Source: Gentiana macrophylla
Lineage: Eukaryota > Streptophyta > Magnoliopsida > Gentianales > Gentianaceae
NCBI GenBank assembly: GCA_026214975.1
Contig: CM047808.1
Coordinates: 7,305,262 to 7,369,261, forward strand
Length of the DNA stretch: 64,000 nucleotides
Reading direction: 5' to 3'
This document shows positions 21,655-33,049 of this stretch, piece by piece (position 1 is the first letter of the stretch; each line of letters opens with the position of its first letter). The position numbers and the translations under genes were made by a program. The notes under the pieces are model-generated. The model searched no databases. It saw only the letters and a program-made list of their open reading frames with translations, and was not told the DNA's origin.

Positions 21655-23463
21655 TGTTGGAAAGGTGTCCTAAACCCAATCGGGTCGGACCGGATCCGAC
21701 CGGGTCGGGTCATTCACAGTCTATTTAGTTCATGTAATAACTTTATTATGATTAATAAAAGCACTTATGTTATTATATATTGTTTGTCTTCATATTATTT
21801 GTTGTATATATATAGTAACGTCCCTAGTATCGATCTGTGATAGAGAAACCATGATAGTGATTATGGTTGATGAGATCTCTAATCACTATAACTAGGTTGG
21901 TACTTAAATGTCTCTAGTCTTACATATTATCAAATGGGACATTGATAGTATAATCAGACTAGCACGTATTGGATGTCTTCTACTTTTTAGAAGGTAGGGA
22001 TAGATCTCGTCTATCGAAGTGTAGAGACACTTGGACTGTACGTGGACGTGTATTAGAGAATGCGTACGTTAGACTGACCCACTTACATTAAGTGTCACAC
22101 TATGTGGCGGTTGTGTAATTATCCTTTTGACCGGAGTCTTCATGGCATCACGGTGTGGATTGTCATGCTTTGACACTATTGAGATTTCTCCTAACCACGG
22201 GGGATCATGCGGTAGTGATTGGGTATGATATTGAAGCATTGCGGAGTATACATGATTGGTCGTCCGGGAATCGCGTATCCTATGATTGGGATTGAATATC
22301 CGAAATGGCCTTCTTATAAGGAATGTCTAGCTCTCGAGAATCTTTGCAAAGTGGGAGTAAATGTGTTATTCCGAGAGAGCATGATATCCAGATTATAAGA
22401 TACGATCGTCAATGTATTGACACTCGAGATACGATCGTATGGATATTATTATAGCGATAGGATTGTAAGTTACACGGTAACTGCTTCACATGAAAGGTAG
22501 TAGTCATTGCTTTTGACTCTTCCGATAATTGGGGGTCACGGTGTGTTGCTAGACGCTATCCCGTGATCGTTAGGTATGAAGGGCATTTTAGTAAATTGCA
22601 CTTTGTGTCTACGGCCAACATATTCGGAAGCCTATCGGGTCACACACATATGAACATCGAGTCGGATTAAAATGCGGTTATAGTTGATAACCAAATAAGG
22701 AAAGTTTATCTCAGACTATAAAGGTTATAGTGGTAAATTAATATGGTGGTATTTATTTATTATGAATAAATAAAATACAAGATATTAATTATATATAAAT
22801 TATATTAATTAAAGAATATTCGGAAGTCAATTTATTGACTAAAGGCGCCACTTTTGAGTGTATGAGATACACTTGGATTGTGCACTTTAATTAATAAATA
22901 TTGCCATAATATTAATATAGGATATTAATTGATTTTGCAAAATAGATTTATGGTAATAAGATAATTATAATCAATATATGATATTGACAAAATATTATAA
23001 TTAAAGAGATAAATCAATCTAATTGATTTTCCTTATTTTATTGGAAAAAGGTTTTCTTCTCCTCCACACTACATATGGGGCGCCACTTGCTCTATAAAAA
23101 GGAAGTGGGTGTCAAGCTCTTTTGTACAACACAATTGCAAGAGTTCATAATTCTTGTGTAAAATAGAGAGCTCTCCATAGTGAGTTTGTGAGGAAGAAAA
23201 GGTCCGATCTAGCGCCGGAGTTTTTCCGATAGCAATCAAGGAGGATTCCGAGGGGTTCGTGTGGATTAGCGATAGAGGCCGGACGCGTGGGACGGCTTGC
23301 GATTGAACTACTCTCCGTTGGCGGTCAAAGCGACGATCTTGTAGATCATCTAAGGTATAACCGTCAAACTACTTAACGTGTTTATTGCATTAAACGAAGA
23401 ACGATCTAGAAAAGGAAATCAAAATTTTAAATTCCGCTGCGTTAAACTAGCGATTTCCTAACA
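21655..23463 (+). mobile_element. Solo LTR (1,809 bp) inside gypsy RNase H
   Basis: It begins TGTTGGAAAGG, ends TTTCCTAACA, and is bounded by the perfect 5-bp duplication CTGAG. No coding sequence, PBS or PPT is inside, so it is a single LTR left after LTR-LTR recombination. A plus-strand TATA (CTATAAAAAG) at about 23092-23101 gives the orientation. Removing it and one duplication copy would restore the gypsy reading phase, so the insertion is simple. It is not the LARD/copia LTR family. Confidence 0.88.
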
Positions 23464-23468
23464 CTGAG
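23464..23468. repeat. Target site duplication CTGAG (right)
   Basis: Exact match to 21650-21654. Confidence 0.93.
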
Positions 23469-24763
23469 GTGTCGGGTTTTGCCAAAATCTGCTTTAGTGG
23501 TTGGTCCGTGACTACCACAATGGGATGAGCTTGAAAATAGGGCCTCAACTTTCTCGAGGCGTGAACTAGGCATAATGCTAACTTCTCAGCTGGTGAGTAC
23601 CGGATCTCGGGGCCATGAAGTGCTTTACTAACAAAGTATATTGGCACCTGGCCATGCACCCCTTCTCGCACCAGAACCGCACTCACTGCTTCCTCGCACA
23701 CGGCTAGATAAACCAACAACTTTTCCCTCTCGAGGAGAAGTGAGGGTGGGTAATTCGATAAATAAATCTTCAACTCTTCAAAGGTCATCTGACATTCATC
23801 ATCCCAATGAAAAGGACTGGCCTTTCGGAGTATCTTGAAAAATGGTAGTGCACGCTGTGCTGACCTCGATAGAAATCTGTTGAGAGCTGCCATTCGACCC
23901 GTGAGCCTTTGTACTTCCTTGATATTTCGTGGTGCGGGCATGTTCTTCAATGTATCAATTTTATCCGGGTTCGCGCGAATCCCGTCCTTTGAAATCATAT
24001 AGCCCAAGAACTTACCCGACCTGACTCCAAAAGTGCACTTCTTCGGGTTTAGCCTCATCTTTGTTTCTCTCAACACTTCAAAAACTTCTCGAGCATCGAC
24101 TAGATATTGTTTCATAGACCGACTCTTGATAAGCAAGTCGTCTACATAAACCTCCATACATCTACCAATTTGTTTTGCAAATATTTTGTTGACTGCCCTC
24201 TGGTATGTTGCCCCAGCATTCTTCAGCCCGAATGGCATGGTCACATAACAGAAGGTGCCGAATTCCGTAATAAACGCTGTCTTATCCGCGTCTCGAGGAT
24301 CCATTAGAATTTGATGGTATCCTTTATACGCATCCAAAAAACCAAAAACTTCAAAATCGATGGTCGAGTCCACTAACCTGTCGATTTTAGGCAATGGATA
24401 TGAGTCCTTTGGGCATGCTTTGTTTAGGTCTGTGAAGTCCACACACATGCGCCAACTCCCATCAGGCTTCTTAACTAACACCGGGTTAGCTAGCCACTCT
24501 GGATAGAAAACCTCATTTACGATCTGGGCCGCTAATAGCCTGCCGACTTCCAACTCAATTGCCTCAAGTCGATCAGAGGCAAAGTTTCTCTTTTTCTGTT
24601 TGACTGGCTTTTTAGCCTGGTCAATTTCGAGTTTGTGAACCGCGATGTCGGTAGATAATCCCGGCATGTCAGTGGCTTTCCAGGCAAAGATATCCCTGAA
24701 CTCGGTTAATAACTCAATCAATAATTGCTTTTCTTTCAATGGGATCCAGATCCCGACCTGCAC
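23469..24763 (-). pseudogene. Gypsy reverse transcriptase and start of RNase H
   Basis: An open frame of about 430 codons ends at the solo LTR. It contains the fingers motif (LVKKPDGSWRMCVDFTDLN), palm motif FLDAYKGYHQI, MPFGLKNAGATYQ, and the catalytic YVDDLLIKS, followed by the connection and the RNase H region (FHWDDECQ...). RT copies element RNA into DNA. This stretch is intact; the element is broken elsewhere. The sequence upstream toward PR is in another frame. Confidence 0.9.
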
Positions 24764-24778
24764 GCATTGATCGTCCTC

Positions 24779-25320
24779 TCATTCCCAGAGTCGGACATTT
24801 TCCACTGCATCACTGGATACCCAGTTCTTTTCCTCTTCTTCTTCCGGAATCAGTTCCTCGACCAGGACTTGCTGAACCGTCATCTTCCCATTCATGACAA
24901 CAGAGTTACAACTCCGAGCGACTTCAACATCTCCTTTTACTTCGTGGGAACCGTTCCTAGTTGGGAACTTCATGCTGTTATGAAAAGTCGATATGATAGC
25001 TCGAAGATCGAAGAGAGCAGGTCGTCCCAAGATAACGTTATAAGCAGACGGAGCCTTGACCACCACATAGCTTAATTCAAGTGTTCTTCCCTTTTCCCCG
25101 TCCCCTACTGTCGTGAGTAACTTTATCGAGCCCATGGGATGAACTGCTTGCCCCGTAAATCCAAACAGAGGGGATGCTATGGGAGCTAAATCTTTCTCTT
25201 TCAACTTCATCGCTTGAAATGCCGCGTAGTATAAGATGTTTAAGACACTCCGTTATCGTCTGGACTACCGATACACGGGCTCGGCTAATAAGCGCCTCAA
25301 TAACTAACCGCCGCTATGAC
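24779..25320 (-). pseudogene. Gypsy protease region (frameshifted active site)
   Basis: The open part (24779-25210) carries the C-terminal half of a retropepsin, with the typical NVILGRPAL segment. The catalytic D-S/T-G should lie just upstream at about 25230-25260. There the frame is broken and the triad reads as D-N-G in a shifted frame, so an active protease is unlikely. Confidence 0.75.
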
Positions 25321-27100
25321 TCCTCGACTTGGGGATATCATCTCGAGGGCCGTATCCGACTTCTGTCGTGAATCTGAGCTGCTTGCGCCCTTTCGAGCTA
25401 CTAGCTGGCTCTTCGCTGGTCTGGTCTTTCTCACTCTCACCCGGACCAAAGATTGTATTGACATAGTTCACAGGTCGATTATCTTCGTATCTATCTCGAC
25501 CAAAGTTGTCTCTGTTGTTTCCTTCCCGACCTGGGGATCGGTTCCTTTGAGGTGACCGATCCCTTCGTCTCTGGGCATCTCGACCTCGGTTCCTGTCTTG
25601 ATCGGAGTTTTTCCTCTTAAATTCTCCACGCCCCCTGGGCCCATCATACCGAGATCTGTCAACAACTTCGTCTAGCTTTCCTTCCTGAATGCAGACGTCG
25701 ATATCTCTTTTTAGGTCGATACAATCCTCTGTTGTATGACCTATGTCTTCGTGAAAATCACAATACTTGTTTGCATTCCTCTTTTCTCGAGGTTTTTTCA
25801 ACGGCGGCGGTTTTCTTGCCAAGTTCTTTGAAAGCATAATCGACAACACCTCGGATCGAGGTCAGTTAAGTGGGATAAAATCCTTATCACGCGAGGTCCT
25901 TCTGCCCCCACGGTGCGAGGTGGATGTGTCGATACGGTCCCATCATCGACGGCTTACTTTCGACATCCTGCCTCTTGGGCTGATTCCTGCTCGGACCTCG
26001 GGTGTCTTTCTTGGATTCCATCCAGTCGGACTGGGTGTGCCTTCGCACTGCCTCCTCCCCTTGGCAGAATCGATGCACCACATTGACGCATTCATCCATG
26101 GTGTAAGGAACATCTACGCTCAACTTCATATACTGACTTAGTATTACAGCGATCCTCCCACGAATGATGTGACCAGGAGTCGATCATCGGCATCTTTGAC
26201 CTGCATGGCCTCCAGATTAAACCTCTTTAGATACTCCATTACCGTTTCATCTTTTTGCTGCCTCACGTTCATGAGGTGCGTGGCACTCAGATGGAATTTC
26301 TTATTAACTATAAACGCGTCTCGAAACTTTCGGGCGAGCATGGCAAAACTGGAGATCGACCCTGGTCGTAGCTTTGTGAACCATTCTCTTGCTCGACCAA
26401 CGAGTAGCGTCTCGAATGCCCGACAGCGCATTGCATCGGGTGCCCCATCCAACCTCATTTGAGATAGATACCTGTGGAGATGGTCCTCCGGGTCGGTGGT
26501 GCCATCATAAGGTTCTATTTTTGGTATCTTAAACCCCTTGGGTTTAGGAAAGCTCTCGATCTCCTTCGTGAAGGGAGACTCGAGCCACAACGACACCTGA
26601 TTCTTTCCCAAAATTGCATTCAACTCCTCCCTGGCGCTGTCATCGTCCGCTTTCTGATATTTGTGGTGGATGTCGCGCCTCTTTCTTTCCACCGAGCTAG
26701 ATGATGCGCTTATTTCATCTCCAGGAATCTGTTTAGGTTTGTCCGCAGCATCTTTCTGGCCGCCTTCCGTCATAATCTCTTTCTGGACGGCGTCCGCCTG
26801 TCTTCGCGCCGTAACCGCCTCGGCGATTATCCTGGACATTACCTCTAAATCTGCCCCTGCCAACTGATCCGCAAGCGCCCGATATTCTGGAGCAAGGGCT
26901 TGCTTTTCTGGTTGGTGGGTTTCCTGTATAGGGTTTAAAGCTTGATCTTTTTCCCCTTGTTTCTGCTGAGGATCGTGCTGAACAAGATCCAAGGCGGGAT
27001 CTTCTTCTCCTTGCATGTCAGAATCGATTGGCTCGTTAATTTGGGAATCCTGGTCGACAGCTTTAGATGCAGTTTTAGATGCAGCTTTCTTGGGAGGCAT
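25304..27100 (-). pseudogene. Gypsy gag
   Basis: The start codon at 27098-27100 opens with MPPKKAASKTASKA. A retrotransposon gag domain follows near residues 190-318 (EPYDGTTDPEDHLHRY, RAREWFTKL), down to about 26144. After a break at 25870-26140 the frame continues with a zinc-knuckle-like YCDFHEDIGHTTEDC (about 25720-25770) and an Arg/Asp/Gly-rich nucleic-acid-binding tail. It forms the particle and binds RNA in related elements. The missing frame link makes it a relic or a consensus error. Confidence 0.85.
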
Positions 27101-27130
27101 CGCGTTCTTGCGTATTCAATCAATAGAAGA

Positions 27131-27147
27131 CCCTCCTTCTAGCGCCA
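27131..27147 (-). promoter_or_regulatory. Gypsy primer-binding site
   Basis: One base inside the LTR, the minus strand reads TGGCGCTAGAAGGAGGG. A TGGCGC start is usual for tRNA-primed Tat/Athila-type gypsy elements. Confidence 0.65.
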
Positions 27148-27148
27148 A

Positions 27149-27720
27149 TGACGATGCTAAATTTAGTCACCTTAATTATCCGGGCCCAAGATGAATCTAG
27201 TGATGAATATCAAAAACCCCTAATGCCAAAAACGAACGAGGAGGTGGGTGTTTATGTTTTTATGGTGAGTCTAAGATCTCTCTTAGATTGCCTCGTATCT
27301 GTTAAATTCCGGAATCAAGCCTTACGTAGTTCCCGGAATGGGGTATTTATAATGACAATACTTGCCTAAACCCTAAGGTTAAGTCGGCTTATGTTATTGT
27401 CATCTTTACCCTTAAATGGGCCTTGGCCTTGCCCAAGCTATCGCTATTAATGGGCTTGGTAAGTCGATCGCGGACTCGTCCTCGACATGTCGATATACCG
27501 ACTGTGGTGATCGACTCGGGACTCATTGTCCTACATTGCTAGCTGGTGTGGAGTGAATGTCCTACACTGCTCGGTTGTCGATAGTCGATTGTCGTAGCCT
27601 GGCTTTTATATGATGGCCTTGGCATCGAGCCTGGGCATCGACATGCGTATCTTTGGTGTCATTTGGTGTGATGACCAACCGATAGATGACACGTGGAGGG
27701 AGTGAAACCCTGTATCGTCA
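27149..27720 (-). repeat. Gypsy 5' LTR, 572 bp
   Basis: Ends are the inverted pair TGACGAT (27149) and ATCGTCA (27714-27720). TATA box TATAAATA on the minus strand is at 27344-27351. The boundary is set by the PBS on the left and by NLR-like coding sequence resuming at 27721 on the right. No second LTR is in the window to confirm it. Confidence 0.75.
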
Positions 27721-27903
27721 GTGGAGAATAATGATCAGAGGGAAAATATATTCCACACGATGTTTTGGAGAAATACTTACCTTGACAAGGATCGAAGTGT
27801 ATGCATCACCCAAAGTTGCTACTTCGGTCGTTGAAATACAAGAAGCGCAAAAAGAAATCGGAAATGAGGAGCTTCAAGTTATTGTATCAAACAGTAGGTA
27901 ATA
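27721..27903 (+). pseudogene. 3' end of an R1-like NLR, cut by the gypsy insertion
   Basis: The plus strand ends with CFGEILTLTRIEVYASPK...VVEIQEAQKEIGNEELQVIV and a stop at 27899-27901. This closely matches the C-terminus of the NLR at 33050-36789, which is on the opposite strand. About 45 codons are readable, with a one-base slip at about 27755. The rest of this paralogue should lie left of the gypsy element, outside the window, if it survives. Confidence 0.8.
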
Positions 27904-28416
27904 TGGCGATTAGGTAATGAAAACTGAACCATGATGGCCTTCAAATCTCATGCAAATACTTGCATATCTGTAACTGTAAGTTCTCTTTACGTATATCGAT
28001 TTGATTATATATCCTCCTTGCCTTCAAAACTGGGTTTATATGTGTGAAAATTGCTCAAGATTACCAGAAACTTTATAGTCATATACTCAAAACTCAAAAG
28101 TGGATTGAACAGAGAAACCACCTGATGAATAAATGGTCCGGGCCCGAGAAGAGCAATTCTCTAGTAAGCAAAATACTTCTCCTAACAGGGAGAAATGTTT
28201 GTCTTCGGAAATGAAAATGGCAAAGGATAAAAGAAAGAAGACTACCACGCCCAAGTTTTTTCATATCATAGCTCGATCATAATGCAAAACTTCCACGGAA
28301 TCAGATGGATTAGCCGCTACATTACACAGCTATGATCCTCGGATCCCTAGAGCTCAGGCAAGAGAACTGATAGAGAATGTTTCTGGATATATAGGCTATA
28401 GTTGACCAAGTCTACA
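27904..28416. other. Intergenic; nothing recognised
   Basis: AT-rich DNA downstream of the NLR fragment. No open frame over 60 codons, repeat unit or RNA gene was seen. Confidence 0.5.
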
Positions 28417-28481
28417 GAATTCCCAAAGTTTTTGAAACTGCTCTCTTTTGATTTGGCTGAATGGATTGCGTATGTAGTTAT
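28417..28481 (+). pseudogene. Short LRR relic of an R1-like NLR
   Basis: About 21 codons read EFPKFLKLLSFDLAEWIAYV. This matches the LRR segment FPKLKYLKLQ..NLAEWIAYVESF of the NLR at 33050-36789. It lies after, not before, the C-terminal fragment at 27721-27903, so it is a separate scrap or a rearrangement. Confidence 0.7.
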
Positions 28482-29956
28482 AAAAGTAGTTAGAATATAA
28501 CAACCGCGTTATAAAAGTTTCGAAAACATATCGGACCATTTTAGAGACCAAACATGTAATGTTTTCCTGACCACGTTTGGGTCAGAATAAACTAAATTGT
28601 TCTAGCCACATTTGGATAGGTATAATGGGTCAGAATGTAGGCGTGTGTGAAAAAAAATTAATGCAAAATCGTAAAGTAATTTAAATCACAATCCGAGGGA
28701 AAATTGCAAATTTTTGTCCGTTAACTTTACCCATTTTCGATTTTCGTCCTGTTTTTACTCCGGTGTGAATTCTGGTCCTGTATCTTTTAAAATCATTGCA
28801 AAAATGGTTCTGTCTAGCCGAAAAAGCTGACTAGTCTCATTTGCCGGCAAAATTTGTTGATGTGGCTGCCACGTAACGTTGACGTGGCCTCCTGGTCTCA
28901 TTTGCCGGCAAACTTTTATAACATCATTGGCCATTTATATTGTGGATGGATGCAATGAGCTGAATACATTCGACTTTCACAGGGTCGATTATGTGAAATA
29001 TGGTGTGGTGCACGTGCACCGGTAGGTAGATAAGTTGTGGTGCGAATAATAACCCCTTACAAAGACACGATGCATTCCGCTACGTACAAGTAACATTCCA
29101 TCAAAGTACCTCTAGGCTAGGAAACAGAGTTGCAATAATTTATACAGTGAATGGATCAAATCTTATGTCCATTTTATATACCAAAAGCTATGTATGATCG
29201 TATATAGATATAGATATAGTAGAAACCTTTACATCAGAGCCTAGTTTATGGAAAGTATATACACAAAAAGGTTTTTAAAAACACCATAATTAGGTGTTCA
29301 ATTATCATTTCAAGAGAATATTTTTGCTGCAAAATACACAAGTGGGATGTTTTCACTTCAAAATACAACACCTGGAATGCTATTTATTGAAAAAAGATAT
29401 ATACATATATATCGTATGTTCGCTCTTGAATACGACCTCAGCAATGGAATGCCTCCAAAAGGAATGTTCGGTGTAATCGACCAATTCAAGTAATGAACCT
29501 GCACAGATTTAAAACATACATTATATACCAACAAACATACATTTACTGTAATCAATGTACACACATAATAATCGTTCTAACGAAAACGGTATGAATTACC
29601 ATTTCTTTACAGCCACTTATCTACAACTACACAAACAAGGCTTGAGCTGTAAAAGTTTTAAACGAAGCAAAAATGAAAAGGGGAAATCGCATCATACCGA
29701 GCTGTAAACAAACAAGGGTCAAAAGAACTCAGCTTGGAAAATAACCTGTATGTCCTGCAACAAACAACACCAACAACAACAAATAAAAAACAATGAAAGT
29801 AATGACAGTAAATACTTGTACAAAAGGGGGCAATTCTGAAGGCACATGAGGCTGGAAATAATAAAGAAACAGAAGGTGGCATGATTTACTGGGATTCCAA
29901 AACATAGCCAGCATTGTACAAAACAGAAGTTGAAAGCGCCGCGTATTGGATCCAGA
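28482..29956. other. Intergenic, with a repeat-like stretch at 28700-28920
   Basis: No gene recognised. TCTCATTTGCCGGCAAA occurs twice (about 28837 and 28896), flanking ACGTGGC-rich sequence. At 28960-29070 there is text (TTCGACTTTC, GTGCACGTGCACCGGTAG) that resembles 61080-61170, suggesting a dispersed element. Confidence 0.45.
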
Positions 29957-31095
29957 TCAAACTATGTTTTTGCTTATATAATATACAAGAACTTTTGGAA
30001 AGAGAAAAAAGTAGTATACTTGAATTGTTCCAAACAAACAAAAAAAAAAGCAGCAAAAAGATGTAACTAGTTCATTACCTAGTTGTGCAACATATTGTCT
30101 GAAACAATAACTTGAAGGTATTTCATTCAGCTCGAAGCATTTATTCACGACAAGTACCACCAGGCTAGGAAATGACTCGCAAGACGCAGACCAATTCCCC
30201 AAATCTAAATCCTGCAGTTTCAAAAACTTAAGCTTTAAGAATTCCGTATCTTCCGTGTCCCACTCAAGCCCAACAAAGGCATTATCTAGTAGCTTCAGAA
30301 CCTCAAGGCAAGGCATTTGATTGATTGCCGGTAAACACGTCCAGGGTAGGAAGCCACCTGATAATGTTAGTTTCTTAATATTTGAAGGAAATTTAAACGG
30401 ACTTAAACGTAGCTGTGACTTAGAGGTAACCTTAAGTGACTCAAGTTTACTAAGAGAGTCCAGTTTTGGAAAACGAAAATCCTTCAAAGGCGCCGCCTCA
30501 AGTTTACTAGCAGAGGCGGCCCTCCTTTGAGAACGAGAAATCTTATCCGATTCTGTTGTGTAATTATAATGGAAGCTCAGTTTTCGAAGAGAAGGCGACC
30601 TTTGAAAAAGGTCTTCTAAATCTTTTGATGAGGATATATGCGGTGATGATAAGCTTTCCAAGTTAACCAGTTTGGGGTATGCTTCATGCTTTTTGACACC
30701 ACCCGAATCACTTATTAGGTAGCACAGACCGACATCCACATGTCTAAGCCTTTTCATGTTCCAAATAGTTTCGGGCAACTCCAACCGACATAATCGGCTT
30801 CCTGTTACTGTAAGAATCAGAAATTCCAGATTCCAGAGATTGGATATAGAAGAAGGAACTATGGACCGACTTTCGTAAAGAAACGAAGTCGAGAAAAATC
30901 TTAGATGAACTAGTGAAGCTATCACATTGATAAAACCTGAATCCCATTTTAACTCTTCCAAATCCATCACTTGAGCAAGTTTCAAGTTGCTAACATCAGG
31001 ACGGTCATGACGATAAATTCCTGATTTACGACTGTAGAGTAGAGAGTGGACACTTGGACATATTTTTGTAGTTATTATCTGGTTTGACTGTAACG
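29957..31095 (-). pseudogene. LRR-only R1-like NLR fragment
   Basis: The open frame on the minus strand runs from about 31095 (CPSVHSLLYS) through NLKLAQVMDLEEL and six or more LRR-like blocks (NLWNLEFLIL, ETIWNMKRLRHV, SPSLRKLSF, LPAINQMPCLEVLKLLD) to a non-homologous tail at 29957. It aligns with the last 300 residues of the intact NLR. CC and NB-ARC are absent: upstream of 31095 the sequence is unrelated. A GTAATG after QYVAQL (about 30078) could be a splice donor. Truncated LRR proteins can be expressed, but nothing here shows it. Confidence 0.8.
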
Positions 31096-31896
31096 GCGGT
31101 TAGGATTTGATTCCCTGCACTTATAAATATCAATGTAATTGTAACATCTGTGTAACTTTATGTGAATAATAAAATATGTTCGTTTATCTGTGAATTAATC
31201 GACACATTGTCGAAAATCATGTTAAATACGTGTTCTTTTTGTTTCTGTAATTATCTGTCTGTTCTTTCTCAAATTACCATCAATCCTTGACGATTCGTTA
31301 TAGCATTGAATCAACAACTGCTACAACTTAATTTTTTTCCAAACACGGTCTTAAATACACCTGCACTATTTACTCTATTTTCCATAATGATATTTTAGTC
31401 CGTATCTATTCAAAATCAAAATAATTAATTTCCTTTTCTAATAGCGTCGTTTTGATAACTGCTTCAGTTATTATAGAGCACGAAATAAACACAATTGCAG
31501 AACACCAACACAAGTTTGTACTAACAGATATACTTGAAAGAGTCGTCGTCTCATAAGTGGAACTGTAAAATTATGCCAAAACTCGAGTTTACACGGCTAT
31601 ACAAATCCCCAACGACCTCATTTTTAAACAAAAACATAAGGTCGTCGCCCATAAGTGGTAGCAAGTGAAACAAAACCAAATGGAACTGAAAGTCGCTGTG
31701 AAAAAAGACTACAAAACTTAGCAATTTATGCAGAGCACACACGGGAGGATGCATGCATCAACTGACGGCATGCAAACACAGAACTTTTCACGACCGAATT
31801 CGCATGTCAAGGAGTAATTAGAAGGAAGGAACTATAATATAATTAACCTGGGAAATTAAGAAGCAACCGGATGGATCGAGGTCACAAAGATAGTGA
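31096..31896. other. Non-NLR insert between LRR relics
   Basis: 31089-31316 (TGTAACGG...GAATCAACA) looks like a short LTR, with TATAAATA, AATAAAATA and an RY-rich end. Its flanks TTGAC and ACTGC do not match, so it is unproven. The remainder is AT-rich with no gene recognised. Confidence 0.35.
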
Positions 31897-32960
31897 TCAT
31901 TGATCTGGAGGGTACACAGCAAGCTTAAACTGGAAAGTTTTGTTGTTCTTTTGTTGTGCTTCCTGCTGCAACTTGAGGATCTGAATTTTCCGGGCAGAGA
32001 CGGCCACCGAAGGTTTAGCGCAGCAGTATAAATCAATCCTCTGAAGGGAGAGTATATCGGCAATGCCATTCGGAATAGCTTTAAGGTTAGCACAATGCCT
32101 CAAATAAAGGGAGGTAAGCTTTGGGAAATGACTAGCATCAGCATTCCACAACACTAAACTTTTTGTATGTCCTGTGTGCAAAAATCTGAGGGAGCAAAAA
32201 CCTCCGTCTTCGATATCCTATAACTCGCCCACACATTCACGATAAGTACCTCCAGACTAGGAAAAGATTCATTATACGCGATCCATTCTTGCAAATCTAA
32301 GAACTCCAGTCTCAAGAACTTAAGCATTGGGAATAAAAGCAAAGATGCCTGCCTGCAGGACATTACACAGAACGATATTAAATAAATTAAAAAAATAAAA
32401 AGCAAACTTGAATTTGTTCCAAAAGCAAAAAGATGTAACAAACTTCACAAAGCCCTTTTCACAAAATCTTGAATTTTTTTTTTCAGTCTATTAAAGGCCT
32501 GAAAGAAACCACACCTTTGAATATGGAAAGACTGTAGATGCATAATTTTCATTGAAAGGTATCTGTTTACTTACAGTTCATATTGCACCAGACGACATCT
32601 CCAGTTTCAAGAACTTAAGCTTCGGGAATTTTGTATCTTTCATGACCCATTCGCGCCAAAGAAAGGCACCATCTAGTAGCTTTAGAACCTCAAGACAAGG
32701 CATTTTACAGATCGCCGGTAAATATCTTCGGTCTATGTAGCATTTTGATAACAATAGTTTCTTAAGAGTTGAAGGAATGTTAAAAGGCAGCTCGGGACGT
32801 TTATGTAGATCTGGATAAAGCGGATATGAAGGTAGCTCTGCTCCCTTCACAGGAAACCTTCAATGACTCGAGTTTACTAAGATAGGCCAGTCTCGTATAA
32901 TGAAACACAGTTTTCGAAGAGAAGTTAACCTAGGAAATGACTAAAACCCAAAGATTCGAT
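31897..32960 (-). pseudogene. LRR relic of a second R1-like NLR, with an intron-like gap
   Basis: Blocks on the minus strand: about 32880-32960 (LTSLRKL), 32578-32850 (LKKLLLSKCYI, AICKMPCLEVLKLLDGAF), 32230-32345 (MLKFLRLEFLDLQEWIAYNESFP) and 31897-32181 (FPKLTSLYLRHCANLKAIP... to the C-terminus YPPDQ). Frameshifts join them. A GTAAGT near 32570 and CTGCAG near 32345 could bound an intron that the main NLR lacks at this place. The C-terminal tail differs from the main gene and looks like another R1 subfamily. Confidence 0.75.
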
Positions 32961-33049
32961 TTTCCAGGAGCAGAAATCAAAGGAGAAGTTCTTGTATGAC
33001 ATTTGAATGCCACAATTTAGCTTTCATTGCCTACTAGAGCCGAAAAACT

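Larger units (their letters stand above)
20007..27720 (-). mobile_element. Ty3/gypsy element of Tat type (5' LTR to integrase), truncated on the left by the copia insertion
   Basis: From right to left on the minus strand: LTR 27149-27720, PBS, gag from 27100, PR, RT with YVDD, RNase H, a second RNase H-like domain, and integrase to 20007. Gag before PR-RT-RH-INT is gypsy order, and the extra RNase H before integrase is typical of the Tat lineage. The element is interrupted by a solo LTR (21655-23463) and by the copia/LARD complex at 20007. Frameshifts at about 20200, 21480, 25230 and 25870 make it non-functional. The left LTR is presumably beyond base 1. Confidence 0.88.

Noticed and set aside
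31089..31316. Confirmed solo LTR
   Set aside because: TG..CA ends and signals are suggestive, but the flanking bases TTGAC and ACTGC do not form a duplication.
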